A stretch of DNA of 64,000 nt from an uncultured Methanoregula sp. (GCF_963667735.1 NZ_OY763919.1:1737539-1801538); one strand, 5' to 3'; positions 9,682 to 19,158 are shown, counted from the first letter of the stretch. Translations and numbers: made by a program. Notes: generated from the letters alone by a model not told the origin.

Positions 9682-10140
9682 TTATTTTTTCATCCGTTTC
9701 TGTTCGGCTTCCATATCGAGAATAATTTCCAGTTCAAGGGATCTCCCATAGGCAACCTGGGCTTCATCGCTTCTTCCCAGTTCATCGAGACAGACCCCCT
9801 TGATATACCAGGCTGTTGCATCATTGCCGTTCAGGGTCGATGCCCGGGTGCTGGCGTTCAGGGCAGCCTCGTACATCTCCAGCTGAAAGAGAGCAAGCGC
9901 TTTTTTCGACCAGGCTTCCTCATAGTTCTGGTCGAGCGAGATCGCTTTTTCGCAATCGGCGAGGCCCTCCTTGTACCTGCCGGTCTCGATGAATACCGAT
10001 CCCCTCTGGCACCAGGCCTCGGCATAGCGTGCATCGATGCTCAGGGCTTTCTCGTAGTAGGCAACCGCCTCCTTGAACTTCGTCCTCTTGGCAAAGGTTT
10101 TTCCTTTCTTCACGAGCTCGACTGCTTCTTTCAGCGGCAT
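9682..10140 (-). CDS. tetratricopeptide repeat protein
   Basis: 152-residue soluble protein built of about four TPR units, each with the pattern of small residue, Tyr/Trp and Pro-less helix pairs (AVAYYEKALSIDARYAEA, GLADCEKAISLDQNYEEA and so on). TPR proteins form protein-binding scaffolds; the partner is unknown. A GAGGGGGT Shine-Dalgarno 7 nt before the ATG supports the start. The C-terminus is a short Lys-rich tail (EAEQKRMKK). The gene lies 34 bp downstream of the 337-residue unknown gene on the same strand and may be cotranscribed with it. Confidence 0.85.
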   Translation of the reverse strand: MPLKEAVELVKKGKTFAKRTKFKEAVAYYEKALSIDARYAEAWCQRGSVFIETGRYKEGLADCEKAISLDQNYEEAWSKKALALFQLEMYEAALNASTRASTLNGNDATAWYIKGVCLDELGRSDEAQVAYGRSLELEIILDMEAEQKRMKK

Positions 10141-10174
10141 AGTTCGACCCCCTCTATGTCAGGGCACTGCGTCA

Positions 10175-11188
10175 TCATGAACCCTCCCATGCGTCGGATA
10201 TAAGATCGCCGAAGATCCTCTTGAGCGCTTTCTTCTCGTAATCGGTCTTTTCCTCATGTGCCCTGAGGAGATGCTTTGGCTCTTCCCAGACGAACCAGTC
10301 CCGCATGGTCATATAGGACAGAAGGCTGTCGGTTAACAGGACGCCGACTTTGTAGAGATCATAATAATAATCAAGGGTCGGGGGGTCGTTCCATTTGACC
10401 GGGCCGAGAGGTTTTTCAATGATTTCCAGCATGTTGTCGCCAAACACCTTGGACTGGTACCAGGCCGTGTGGGTCCACCGGGTGGTGAGCATCTCTTTCA
10501 CTTCGAGATGGTTGAATTTTTTCATCTGGGGAATGTTCAGGACCGGCATGAGTTCGTCCGCCGGCAGGGTTTTTGCAAGGAACATGTCGCGGGCATAGAA
10601 CATGGCTTTGTTCAGGACGAAATACCGCCGGGGAACGATACTCTCCTGCTCCATCATCTCGTCCATATCGTTCTTGCTCTCTTTCATCACATGGTAGAGC
10701 TGGGTCTTCCTTATCTTCGGCATCCGGTTGTACACGCTGGCGTTCGTGATCGCGCTCCAGGGAATATCATTGACATCCTCATTGAAATGGGAGAAGAGGA
10801 TGAAGAGCATCTGGATCAGTTTCTGGACCGGGAGCTTGTTCTCTTTCTTGGCCTCGTCCTTGAGAGCATCGATATAGATCTGGCGCATACCTTTGTACAC
10901 CGATTCTTCGGTATAGGAACAGACCAGGTACCGGGCTTTTTTTGCAGCAGCGCCTTTGATGAGCAGGTTTGTGCAGTGTTTTGCAATGATGAAATCCTTG
11001 AGGAGACCCACGTATTGTGCCGGGAAGATGATCACGTTCCTTTCGATATCATACGTATAGATGTCGACCAGCGTCCCCCCCGGCTCTGCCTCGGGCTGGC
11101 GGAGAAGGGAGATCTCCGTATCCAGGGTCTCCTCTGTATGGTGGAGAAATCTGCGTATGGGTTTTGATAAAGGCATTTCTGTTCTCAT
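10175..11188 (-). CDS. hypothetical protein, 337 residues
   Basis: Soluble protein with no family I recognise. It is rich in aromatic residues in the second half (RWTHTAWYQSKVFGD, YYYDLYKVGVLL, RDWFVWEE) and has a charged C-terminal helix ending in DAWEGS. No signal peptide or membrane segment is seen. A CGGAGA Shine-Dalgarno precedes the ATG at 11188. The downstream TPR gene is close (34 bp), suggesting a two-gene unit. Confidence 0.7.
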   Translation of the reverse strand: MRTEMPLSKPIRRFLHHTEETLDTEISLLRQPEAEPGGTLVDIYTYDIERNVIIFPAQYVGLLKDFIIAKHCTNLLIKGAAAKKARYLVCSYTEESVYKGMRQIYIDALKDEAKKENKLPVQKLIQMLFILFSHFNEDVNDIPWSAITNASVYNRMPKIRKTQLYHVMKESKNDMDEMMEQESIVPRRYFVLNKAMFYARDMFLAKTLPADELMPVLNIPQMKKFNHLEVKEMLTTRWTHTAWYQSKVFGDNMLEIIEKPLGPVKWNDPPTLDYYYDLYKVGVLLTDSLLSYMTMRDWFVWEEPKHLLRAHEEKTDYEKKALKRIFGDLISDAWEGS

Positions 11189-11297
11189 CGATAGGTCTCC
11201 GGGGTCCTGCTGCTCCGCTTACAGGGAGATGGTATATCCTCACTTGGCGGCAAATCCACTTAAATTATCCTGATGGATCGCTGGTGGATAAAAAAAA

Positions 11298-11900
11298 TTA
11301 TTTCTTCTTCTGGTGGTCCGTGATCGCATGGAACCACCCGGTGATGGTGTTTGGTTTCTTCTTCCGGAAAACGCCCTGGTTCACGTACCGGATGTCCTCG
11401 ATGGAAAAGAACGCCTGGGGGTTTGTGGCCTCGATATGGGCGGTGATTGCCGGGACATCCGTCCGGTTCACGAGCGTTATTATCATCTTGACATCCCCCC
11501 GCGAACCCGTAGCATCCAGGCTCGTTATCCCGTAATTTTCCGACTGGAGAAAAGAGATGATCTCGTCCGTGGAATCGTTTTTGGTAATGATCCGCATAAT
11601 GACCATGCCGATCGACAGTTTCTCTTCGATAACGAGCCCGATGTAGGTTCCCATGGCAAAACCGAAGGCATAGGCAAAGAAGTTGGCGATGTTGGAGAGA
11701 TCGCTCATCACGACTTCCATGGCAAGCAGCCAGATCACGATCTCGAAGAACGCGATGAACGGGGCGAGGTACTTGATCCCCTTCGAGATGTAGATGACCC
11801 GGATGGTCTCCATGCTCACATCGCCGATGCGGGCAAGGAAGATCAGGAGCGGGAGAATGACCCAGGAATAAATTTCCGGACTTATGATGAAAAATCCCAT
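11298..11900 (-). CDS. UPF0316/DUF2179-type membrane protein
   Basis: 200-residue protein with three N-terminal membrane helices (WVILPLLIFLARIGDVSMETIRVIYISKG, FIAFFEIVIWLLAMEVVM, FFAYAFGFAMGTYIGLVIEEKL) followed by a cytoplasmic domain of about 90 residues. The RIGDVSMETIR segment is typical of the UPF0316 family, whose C-terminal DUF2179 domain resembles ligand-binding PII-like folds. Function unknown. A GGCGGGAT Shine-Dalgarno precedes the start. Confidence 0.8.
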   Translation of the reverse strand: MGFFIISPEIYSWVILPLLIFLARIGDVSMETIRVIYISKGIKYLAPFIAFFEIVIWLLAMEVVMSDLSNIANFFAYAFGFAMGTYIGLVIEEKLSIGMVIMRIITKNDSTDEIISFLQSENYGITSLDATGSRGDVKMIITLVNRTDVPAITAHIEATNPQAFFSIEDIRYVNQGVFRKKKPNTITGWFHAITDHQKKK

Positions 11901-12043
11901 GATCCCGCCTTGTCCCGGATTCAGGACTGGTTAGCTGGAAAAAGGTTGCTGCCTGTTCCTATATGAAGATTATCCGATAAAACGGTGAAATGAGATGATT
12001 CTGTCCAGATAACCCACAACGCGCGGAGAACCGGGGTTTTTTG

Positions 12044-12184
12044 TCAGATATATTTCTTGGGATCCGCATCGAATTTCTTTTTGCAGCCGGGAGCGCAGAA
12101 ATAGTATCTCTTGCCCTGGTATTCGCTTGTGAATTTCGCGGTCTTCTCGTCAACCGTCATCTTACAGATGGGATCGATTGCCAT
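12044..12184 (-). CDS. small YHS-domain protein, 46 residues
   Basis: Short gene translating to [18 protein letters not shown], then [20 protein letters not shown] and DADPKKYI. It is a complete YHS-type metal-binding domain with three cysteines (Cys7, Cys30, Cys34) and the [17 protein letters not shown] signature. Its start overlaps the end of copA by 23 bp, indicating translational coupling. YHS domains often accompany copper ATPases, either fused or as separate chaperone-like proteins, so a role in handing copper or another soft metal to CopA is inferred. Confidence 0.85.
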   Translation of the reverse strand: MAIDPICKMTVDEKTAKFTSEYQGKRYYFCAPGCKKKFDADPKKYI

Positions 12185-14630
12185 ATCCTGCCTCAGATAT
12201 CTGCTTTTTCTTTACATCAGGTATATACTTTTTCAAGAGAAGCGAGAGGGAGACGACCGTAACGGAGCTTGCCGCCATTGCCAGGGCAGCGAGTTCGGGC
12301 CTGAAGGTGATGCCAAACGCCGGGTAGAGCACCCCGGCCGCAACCGGGATGAGTGCGGCATTGTACGCAAATGCCCAGAAGATGTTCGTCCTGATCCGTC
12401 CCATCACTTTTTTTGCAAGCTGGAGGGCCGCCACGGCATCAAGGAGATCGTCCCGGATGAGGACGATATCCCCGCTCTCGATTGCAACATCCGTGCCGCT
12501 GCCAATGGCAATGCCCACGTCCGCTTTTGCAAGCGCGGGGGCATCGTTGATCCCGTCCCCGACAAATGCCACCACTTTTCCTGCCTGCTGGAGCGCTGCT
12601 ACTTCCTTTTCCTTATCTGCGGGAAGCACTCCCGCAATCACCCGGTGAATATTCAGATCCGCTGCAACGGCTTCTGCCGTGCGCTCATTATCCCCGGTGA
12701 TCATGATGATTTCCAGGCCCATCTCTTCCAGCCGGGCAACCGCCTTCCTGCTGGATTCCTTGATCGTGTCGGCAACGGCAATGAGGCCGGCCGGCTGGTT
12801 GCCGGTGGCAACCAGGATCGTTGTCTTTCCCTTCTCTTCGAGATCCACCAGGTGTTTTTCGAGATCCGGGGCAATCGGGATCCCCTTGTCAGCGAGCAGG
12901 GACCGGTTCCCCACAAGAACCTGCTCGCCAAGGAATGTGGCAGTAACGCCCTTTCCGGCGATCGTGTCCACGTGAGTGACGGGTTCGAACAGGATATTGA
13001 GGGACCGGGCTTTCCGGACAATCGCCTGGGCAAGAGGATGCTCTGAGTCTTTCTCAACACTTGCAGCAATGGAGAGCAGGGTCTCTTCTGATATGCCGAG
13101 GGGGATGATGTCGGTGACATCCGGTTTTCCCTTTGTGAGCGTCCCGGTCTTATCAAAGATGATGGTTGTTATGTGTTCTGCGGCTTCAAGTGATTCGCCG
13201 TTCCGGATGAGGATGCCGAGCTCGGCCCCCCTCCCGAGGCCTACCGTAATTGCTGTCGGGGTTGCAAGCCCAAGAGCGCAGGGACAGGCTACAACAAGGA
13301 CGGAGATGAGGGCCGATAACGCAAAGATGAGTGTTGCATGGAATACGAAGAACCAGAGAGCAAATGCTCCCGCTGCTATCAGGAGCACTGCCGGAATAAA
13401 ATACGATACGGCGATATCGGCAATCCGCTGTACCGGGGGTTTTGTTCCTTGCGCCTCCTCGACCATGCGGATGATCTGGGCAAGCATGGTATCCCTGCCG
13501 ACTTTTGTTGCCTGGACGGTGAGCACGCTGTTGGCATTCAGGGTTCCCCCCACCACCCGGTCCCCGCTTTTCCTGAGAACCGGTATGGGCTCGCCGGTGA
13601 TCATGGATTCGTCGATGTAACTCTCCCCTTCCGTCACCATCCCGTCCACCGGGATCTTGGCCCCGGGCTTCACGATGACCAGATCCCCTGCTATTACTTC
13701 TTCCAGAGCCACATCGGTCTCGGTCCCGTCACGGAGCACCGTTGCGCTCTTTACCTGGAGACCTGCGAGTTTTTTGATGGCATCCGAGGTTCTTCCTTTT
13801 GCCCGGGCTTCGAGGAACCTGCCCAGCATAAGGAACGCGGCCAGCATGATCGCCGTGTCATAGAACATGAATTCATGGGTGAGGACGATCCCGAACGTTC
13901 CAAGCACGCTGGCTGCGTACGCCACCCCGGTTCCCATGGCATACATGACATCCATCGAGAGGGAACGGTGACGGAGCGCCGTGAACGCGGCGCGGAAGAT
14001 GGGATAGGCGACATAGACAAAAACCGGCGTGGCGATGATGAACATCAGGTAGGCCAGATTCTGCATGGAGAGCGGGAGCGGCACATACATTGCGAGCATG
14101 AGCGGGATACTGACGGCAAACCCGATGACGAACCGGGTGAACTTGTCATGGAGATCCGCGTCCCGTGCCTTCTGTTCCGCTTCCTCGCTCACCTCGCCGG
14201 CAATCCCCAGGAACTGGTACCCGGCATCCTCGATTGCTCTCTTGAAATCCGGAATATCAGAAAGGGAAGGATTGTAGGTCACGTACGCGTTTTCCGTTCC
14301 AAGGTTAACCCTGACCCCGGCAACCCCGGGGAGTTCTTTCAGGGCGCTTTCGATCGTCTCAACGCAGGTGGCGCACATCATGCCGCCGACTCTGATGGTG
14401 ACTTCCCGGTTGATGACCGTATACCCTGCATCGTTGACGGCTTTTTCAAGTGTTCCCAGAGTTATTTTCTCCGGAAGGTACTCCACATGAGCGGTATCTG
14501 TCCCGAAGTTCACTCTGGCAGCGACCACTTCCGGGATCTGCGATAATGACTCTTCGATAGTTGCAGCGCAGGTGGCACAATGCATCCCCGATATTTTGAT
14601 TTCTGCTTTCTTTGTCTCCGGCTCCGGCAT
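12162..14630 (-). CDS. copA: copper-transporting P-type ATPase CopA
   Basis: 822-residue P1B-type ATPase exporting Cu+ (or Ag+) across the membrane. Two N-terminal heavy-metal domains carry CATC motifs (Cys18/Cys21 and Cys86/Cys89). Eight membrane helices follow, with the CPC ion site (VACPCALG), the TGE actuator motif (MITGEPIP), the phosphorylated DKTGTLT, and the hinge [10 protein letters not shown]. These are diagnostic for class P1B-1. A 46-residue YHS gene overlaps the 3' end. The opposite side faces a divergently transcribed secreted protein, with a 237-bp intergenic region that must hold both promoters. Confidence 0.97.
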   Translation of the reverse strand: MPEPETKKAEIKISGMHCATCAATIEESLSQIPEVVAARVNFGTDTAHVEYLPEKITLGTLEKAVNDAGYTVINREVTIRVGGMMCATCVETIESALKELPGVAGVRVNLGTENAYVTYNPSLSDIPDFKRAIEDAGYQFLGIAGEVSEEAEQKARDADLHDKFTRFVIGFAVSIPLMLAMYVPLPLSMQNLAYLMFIIATPVFVYVAYPIFRAAFTALRHRSLSMDVMYAMGTGVAYAASVLGTFGIVLTHEFMFYDTAIMLAAFLMLGRFLEARAKGRTSDAIKKLAGLQVKSATVLRDGTETDVALEEVIAGDLVIVKPGAKIPVDGMVTEGESYIDESMITGEPIPVLRKSGDRVVGGTLNANSVLTVQATKVGRDTMLAQIIRMVEEAQGTKPPVQRIADIAVSYFIPAVLLIAAGAFALWFFVFHATLIFALSALISVLVVACPCALGLATPTAITVGLGRGAELGILIRNGESLEAAEHITTIIFDKTGTLTKGKPDVTDIIPLGISEETLLSIAASVEKDSEHPLAQAIVRKARSLNILFEPVTHVDTIAGKGVTATFLGEQVLVGNRSLLADKGIPIAPDLEKHLVDLEEKGKTTILVATGNQPAGLIAVADTIKESSRKAVARLEEMGLEIIMITGDNERTAEAVAADLNIHRVIAGVLPADKEKEVAALQQAGKVVAFVGDGINDAPALAKADVGIAIGSGTDVAIESGDIVLIRDDLLDAVAALQLAKKVMGRIRTNIFWAFAYNAALIPVAAGVLYPAFGITFRPELAALAMAASSVTVVSLSLLLKKYIPDVKKKQISEAGYGNRSHL

Positions 14631-14867
14631 GGCGTGATCCCCTCATCGGGCCTGTTCTTTCCCGATGGAAATCTTCTGCTCTTTGCTTATTACTCTATTG
14701 AAGTTACCATACCGATCCGCCGGGCAATCCCTCTTTGTCCCCATTGTTCACCCGGAAAAAGGATGATCTGTCCGATTCGCCGTGTTACTGCTCAACGGCA
14801 ATGGCGGACCCCATACAGAAAGCGTTTAAAAGACTGCGGCATACGCATCTGTATCCAGAATTCCAGG

Positions 14868-15842
14868 ATGAGACCCGTGAAGATCCGATCCCTTTCTCTT
14901 GCAGTGCTTGTCTGTCTTCTCCTGCTCACGATCGGGTATGGTTCGGCAGCAGTCACCTTCTCATCCAGCACTCCCCAGATCATTGCAAAGGGAAACGATC
15001 TCACCCTCAAAGGAACCGGTGCAACGAACGGAACGGTTGCCCTGTGGATTGTTGGCAGGGATTATATCGATCGCATCGTCCTTATTCCTGACATAAAAGG
15101 AAATTATATCCATACCATCAGTTCCGAAGACACCCGGCAGTTCACGAGCGGGCAGTACTCGTTCGTTATCCAGGATTCCGGTCCCAACGGGAAACTGGAT
15201 GTTGAATACCGGGTTGCAGACAACGGCGATATCATCCTCCAGAGCCAGGGAAAGACCTTTGCCGATATCGGTGCCCGCGAGAATATCAAGGCGAACCTGG
15301 CTCCGCTCATCAGCGCATTTTCTGCAACAGCGACAAATCCCCCGACCGATGATATTTTCACGTCGCATTACTTCTTTGTGGAAGATCCCTCCATAGGATT
15401 CGATCACACTTCCGCATCGGGCGAGGGGCAGCTGCCGGACGTTACCGCAGGAAACCCGGTTATCCTGGGCGGCCCCACCAACCTGGCCCCCCATGAGATG
15501 CTGCATGCCGAGATCCGGGATCGCACAAGCGGGGCCCTTGCTGCATCTGCCGATTTCTCCGTTCAGCCCGGCCCGACCGTGAACCGCTGGAGCTGGACGG
15601 TTGAAGCCCCGGGCCTGCCGCCCGGTTCCTACGAGGCCCGGATCTGGCGACCCAATGCCTATGTGAACTGTTCGGGGTCGTCATTTTTCACGGTTGTATC
15701 CCAAGTTACCGCAACAACCGCCCCGGGTAACAGCACGGCCGCAGCATACCCGTGGTCACAGGATCCCAATCTCCCGTTTTTGATCCTGTTCGGCCTCGCC
15801 CTTGTCATTGCCTGTATCCTGTACACGTTAAAAAACCGGTGA
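14868..15842 (+). CDS. secreted surface protein with C-terminal membrane anchor
   Basis: 324-residue protein with an N-terminal signal peptide (MRPVKIRSLSLAVLVCLLLL, ending near GSA) and a C-terminal hydrophobic anchor (LPFLILFGLALVIACILYTL) preceded by a Thr/Ala/Ser-rich linker. The extracellular part is beta-rich, with segments such as GNDLTLKGTGATNGTVALWIVG that look like an Ig-like or methanogen envelope domain. The frame is open further upstream to 14580, but that overlaps copA and lacks a signal sequence; start 14868 is set by the signal peptide. TATA-like GTTTAAAAG lies at 14824-14832. Function unknown. Confidence 0.8.
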   Translation: MRPVKIRSLSLAVLVCLLLLTIGYGSAAVTFSSSTPQIIAKGNDLTLKGTGATNGTVALWIVGRDYIDRIVLIPDIKGNYIHTISSEDTRQFTSGQYSFVIQDSGPNGKLDVEYRVADNGDIILQSQGKTFADIGARENIKANLAPLISAFSATATNPPTDDIFTSHYFFVEDPSIGFDHTSASGEGQLPDVTAGNPVILGGPTNLAPHEMLHAEIRDRTSGALAASADFSVQPGPTVNRWSWTVEAPGLPPGSYEARIWRPNAYVNCSGSSFFTVVSQVTATTAPGNSTAAAYPWSQDPNLPFLILFGLALVIACILYTLKNR

Positions 15843-15971
15843 AAAAAGATAATCTCCTGCTTTTTACAGGAAGTACAGGACATTTGCTCCGGATTTTCCG
15901 TGTCCCGGTTTTTGCGGGGTTGTGCCCGCACAGGAAAATTTTGCAGAAAATGGTGTATGGGAACCAGGAGA

Positions 15972-16274
15972 CTATCTTCTCCGGAACCGGTTTTCCGGAA
16001 TATCCAGGAGGGTGTACTCCCGCAGGAGGGCTTCCTTGTATTCCGGCATCTTTTTTGACGGGATGTAGTTGAACTGGGAAACCCGTTTTACGATCTCATC
16101 CGCGATCGCATCATCGCTCGTCAGGTGCAGATTTGCAACCTCCTGCAGGATCCAGTCGAGCCGGTCGATGCCGGTCTCTTTTCCTTCGATCGGGATCTTC
16201 TTGATCTTGATCTGGTCCGGGGGAATTCCCCCGCAGATGGAACAGTAGTATCCGTCCGTCTCATTTCCGCCCAC
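15972..16274 (-). CDS. small CxxC protein in the hcp operon
   Basis: About 100 residues, with an N-terminal YYCSICGG motif (one CxxC pair) and a mostly helical remainder ending RREYTLLDIPENRFRRR-like. Family not recognised; the C-terminal half (YIPSKKMPEYKEALLREY) looks like a conserved module. Start: GTG codons at 16283 and 16274 are both in frame; the AAGGAG Shine-Dalgarno is 8 nt from 16274 but only about 1 nt from 16283. It is the last gene of the run hcp, cupin, cupin, this gene. Confidence 0.65.
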   Translation of the reverse strand: MGGNETDGYYCSICGGIPPDQIKIKKIPIEGKETGIDRLDWILQEVANLHLTSDDAIADEIVKRVSQFNYIPSKKMPEYKEALLREYTLLDIPENRFRRR

Positions 16275-16279
16275 GAGTC

Positions 16280-16645
16280 TCACTCCTTGATCATGACAAG
16301 CGTCATCTTGAACCGGGTTATTGCCGAGAGTGCATGGGGAGCATGTGCCGGGAAGATGATCGTCTCTCCCGCTTTCATCCGGGATGTTTTCCCGGCCACC
16401 CAGACCTCACACTCCCCGTCAAGGATCGTGACAACCGCATCGAAGGGTGCGGTGTGCTCCGATAATCCTTCGTTCTCGTCAAACGAGAAGACCGTGATGC
16501 TGCCGCTTGTGCGGTTGACGATCATCCGGCTTGCAACGGTGCCGTCCGCGTAATCCACGAGATCGCCCAGATTCAGGACTTTTCCCTTGAGCTCGTCGCG
16601 CTTTTTGTCCGGCTTGTCCGTATGCTCCAGCTGGAATTCTGCCAT
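16280..16645 (-). CDS. cupin domain protein, copy A
   Basis: 121-residue single-domain cupin (small beta-barrel). It has the cupin 1 stretch (GLSEHTAPFDAVVTILDGECEV) and the cupin 2 stretch (MKAGETIIFPAHAPHAL), with His/Glu positions that could hold a metal. It is a tandem paralogue of the next upstream gene (shared TVASRMIV, SEH.APFDA, RFKMTL.MI.E). Start 16645 has GGGAG about 8 nt upstream; GTG at 16654 is a less likely start. Function unknown; cotranscription with hcp is likely from spacing. Confidence 0.85.
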   Translation of the reverse strand: MAEFQLEHTDKPDKKRDELKGKVLNLGDLVDYADGTVASRMIVNRTSGSITVFSFDENEGLSEHTAPFDAVVTILDGECEVWVAGKTSRMKAGETIIFPAHAPHALSAITRFKMTLVMIKE

Positions 16646-16650
16646 TCGAT

Positions 16651-17010
16651 TCACTCCCGTATCATGGTCAGTGTCATCTTGAACCGCTCCCGTGCCTGCA
16701 CTGCGTGCGGTTTGTTCGCCGGCAGGATGATCATCTCGCCGGCCTTGACCGTGAACGGTGCGCCCGCAATCGTGACATCCGCTTCCCCGTCGGTAACGGT
16801 CAGGATGGCATCGAACGGGGCCGAGTGTTCTGAGAGTCCCTCACCGGCATCGAATGCAAACAGGGTGATGGTACCTGCAGGTTTGAACACGATCATCCGG
16901 CTTGCCACCGTCCCGTCCTGGTACTGGACCAGCTCGTTGACCGCGAGGACTTTTGCAACGAGATCTTCGCGTTTTTTCTCTGCAGTTGTCTTTTTTTCGG
17001 GTTCTGCCAT
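16651..17010 (-). CDS. cupin domain protein, copy B
   Basis: 119-residue cupin closely resembling the following gene; together they form a tandem duplication. Motifs: GLSEHSAPFDAILTVTDGEADV and VKAGEMIILPANKPHAV. The N-terminal 20 residues are charged (EKKTTAEKKRED). It begins 65 bp after hcp on the same strand, and its stop lies 5 bp before the start of copy A, so the genes probably share a transcript. The metal-binding His are retained in both copies. Confidence 0.87.
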   Translation of the reverse strand: MAEPEKKTTAEKKREDLVAKVLAVNELVQYQDGTVASRMIVFKPAGTITLFAFDAGEGLSEHSAPFDAILTVTDGEADVTIAGAPFTVKAGEMIILPANKPHAVQARERFKMTLTMIRE

Positions 17011-17075
17011 GCCATCTCCTCTCTGGTGGGTACGTGCGGGGGGATAATATTGGTATTCCCCGTTTCTTGTCCCGC

Positions 17076-18695
17076 TTATGCAGCAGGGACCATTCTTGTT
17101 ACGTCTGCCTCGACCGTGCTGTTCTTCTTTACCTGGAAATTGTTGACGAGCACATCGAGTACGCCGGGCGATACGAACGCCGGGAGTTTGGGCCCGAGGG
17201 TAATGTCCTTAACGCCAAGGTTCAGGAGCGCCAGGAGGACGAGCGCGGCCTTCTGTTCGTACCAGGCAATGTTGTAGGATACGGGCAGCTCGTTGATCCC
17301 GACCCCGAAGGCTTTCGCGAGCGCCTGGGCGATCACGACCAGCGAGTAGCAGTCATTGCACTGGCCGGCATCGATGACCCGGGGGATCCCGCCGATCGTT
17401 CCCAGGTCGAGGCCGTTATACCGGTACTTTGCGCAGCCCGCGGTGAGGATGACCGTGTTCTTCGGGAGCGCCTTTGCAAACTGCGTGTAGTAATCCCGTT
17501 CGCTCTGCCGGCCATCGCAACCGGCCATGACCACGAACCGCTTGATGTCACCCGATTTGACCGCATCGATAACGGTTCCCGCAATCTGGAGAACTGCACC
17601 ATGAGCGCAGCCGGTGATGAGATCCCGGCCCGGGGCATGCAGGTCCTGCGGGGGCTGGCACTGCTTTGCATGGGCAATGACCGCCGAGAAGTCCTTCTTC
17701 CCATCCTTTCCTGCAATGATATGTTTGACGCCGGGAAATCCTGCGGGACCCGTTGTATAGATCCGGTCCTTGTAGGAATCTTTCGGGGGCACGATGCAGT
17801 TGGTGGTCACGAGCACCGGGCCGTTGAACTTCTCGAACTCTTCTTTCTGGTGCCACCACGAACTCCCGTAGTTGCCGACCAGGTGGGAATACTTCTTGAG
17901 GGCCGGGTAGGCATTGGCCGGCAGCATCTCGCCGTGGGTGTAAATATCCACGCCGCTGTCTTTGGACTGCTCCAGCAGCTGCTGGAGATCTTTTAAGTCA
18001 TGGCCGGTGATCAGGATGCCCGGTTTCGTGCCAACCGAAGTCTTCACGCTCGTGATCTCCGGGTTGCCATAGCTCGTTGTGTTGGCCGCGTCAAGCAGGG
18101 CAAGCGTGGTGACACCGACCCCACCGCATTCGAGCACGAGCGCGGTCATATCTCCCGCGGAGAGATCGTGGAGGGTGGAGGCGAGCCCCTTCTGCATGAA
18201 CTTCTCAACCGCGGTATCGGTGTGCCCGAGCACAGCCGCGTGGTGGTAGTATGCAGCAACGCCCTTGAGCCCGAAGAGCAGGAGGGCCCGGAGGGAGTGC
18301 ACATCATCGTTCTTGTTCGCCGCTTCTGCGATCTGCGCTGCCTTTGCGGCAATGTCGGCATCGCTCTTCGGGGTCCAGGTGCAGGCATCGGGCTCGGCAG
18401 CCCCGCTCTTCGGGAGTGCATCCCGCAGGGCAACTGCCTGCGTGATGAGTGCCCGGAGCCGGGCATCGTCAAAGTTGGTGTTGGTCAGGGTGGCAAACAA
18501 GGCTTCGGCAATGAACATCCCGACATCCTTGTTTGCCTTCCCGGTCTTCTCTGCGGCAATGTTGCGCTCGGCAATTCCCTTACAGATGTAAATGAGCACA
18601 TCCATCAGGCCGGCGGTCTCGTCTTCCTTGCCGCACACGCCTTTTACGGTACATCCGGTTCCTCTTGCGGTTTCCTCGCACTGGTAACAGAACAT
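17076..18695 (-). CDS. hcp: hybrid cluster protein (hydroxylamine reductase)
   Basis: 539-residue hybrid cluster (prismane) protein, known to reduce hydroxylamine and, in bacteria, to act on nitric oxide. The N-terminal cysteines C3, C6, C15 and C21 give the CX2CX8CX5C arrangement typical of anaerobic-type Hcp, and later motifs include LITGHDLKDLQQLL, AGCDGRQSERDYYTQFA, TAGCAKYRYN and GQCNDCYS, which provide hybrid-cluster ligands. A GAAGGAGT Shine-Dalgarno precedes the ATG. The divergent HxlR-type gene and dyads between them suggest redox or nitrosative control. Confidence 0.96.
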   Translation of the reverse strand: MFCYQCEETARGTGCTVKGVCGKEDETAGLMDVLIYICKGIAERNIAAEKTGKANKDVGMFIAEALFATLTNTNFDDARLRALITQAVALRDALPKSGAAEPDACTWTPKSDADIAAKAAQIAEAANKNDDVHSLRALLLFGLKGVAAYYHHAAVLGHTDTAVEKFMQKGLASTLHDLSAGDMTALVLECGGVGVTTLALLDAANTTSYGNPEITSVKTSVGTKPGILITGHDLKDLQQLLEQSKDSGVDIYTHGEMLPANAYPALKKYSHLVGNYGSSWWHQKEEFEKFNGPVLVTTNCIVPPKDSYKDRIYTTGPAGFPGVKHIIAGKDGKKDFSAVIAHAKQCQPPQDLHAPGRDLITGCAHGAVLQIAGTVIDAVKSGDIKRFVVMAGCDGRQSERDYYTQFAKALPKNTVILTAGCAKYRYNGLDLGTIGGIPRVIDAGQCNDCYSLVVIAQALAKAFGVGINELPVSYNIAWYEQKAALVLLALLNLGVKDITLGPKLPAFVSPGVLDVLVNNFQVKKNSTVEADVTRMVPAA

Positions 18696-18720
18696 TTCAG
18701 ACTCCTTCGTATGTTTTTAC

Positions 18721-18772
18721 TACAAAGTTTCTTTTGTATACTAGGGTTAAATAGGAAAGAGTTTCAGAAACT
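18721..18772. promoter_or_regulatory. hcp/hxlR divergent operator region
   Basis: The 82-bp gap between the divergent genes holds two dyads: TACAAA/TTTGTA (18721-18726 and 18733-18738, enclosing GTTTCT) and AGTTTC-A-GAAACT (18760-18772). The half-site AGTTTC also occurs in the first dyad at 18726-18731. A TATA-like TTAAATAG (18747-18754) sits between them, about 25 bp before the hxlR ATG, implying a nearly leaderless hxlR transcript. Binding by the HxlR protein is inferred. Confidence 0.5.
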
Positions 18773-18777
18773 ATACC

Positions 18778-19137
18778 ATGGACGAAGCCTGCACGGTCAA
18801 CATGACCGTGAAGTACCTGACAAAAAAGTGGACCCTCCTGATCATCCTCGAACTCTACAAAGGTCCGGCTCACACGCGCCGTTTTTCGGAGCTGAAGGAT
18901 TCTCTGGGGGATATCACGCAGAAGATTTTATCGGAGCGGTTGAAGGAGCTTGAGGAAGAGGGGATTGTTACCCGGCGGGTTGATGCCACAAAGTTCCCTG
19001 TTAAGAGTGAGTACACTTTGACGAAGAGCGGGCTCGAACTGGTGGATGTTATTCGGGGGATCAAGCACTGGGCGCTGAAGTGGAAGATTGATAATATTCC
19101 GTGCGGCGGGCAGGATTGTAAGGTGTGCGTTTTGTAG
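18778..19137 (+). CDS. HxlR-family winged-helix regulator
   Basis: 119-residue DNA-binding protein with the HxlR signature: Cys5 near the N-terminus, then KKWTLLIILELYKGP and RFSELKDSLGDITQKILSERLKELEEEGIV. HxlR proteins often respond to aldehydes, redox stress or reactive species through a conserved Cys. The C-terminus carries an additional cluster CGGQDCKVC, which could bind metal or form disulfides. It faces hcp across shared dyads, so it probably regulates hcp and itself. Confidence 0.9.
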   Translation: MDEACTVNMTVKYLTKKWTLLIILELYKGPAHTRRFSELKDSLGDITQKILSERLKELEEEGIVTRRVDATKFPVKSEYTLTKSGLELVDVIRGIKHWALKWKIDNIPCGGQDCKVCVL

Positions 19138-19158
19138 GACGCTCTTTTGAGGCTTTCG

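Noticed and set aside
13338-14546. 402-codon open frame on + opposite copA
   Set aside because: Antisense shadow of a well-supported gene; no family likeness, His/Gly/Arg-biased composition caused by reading GC-rich codons backwards.
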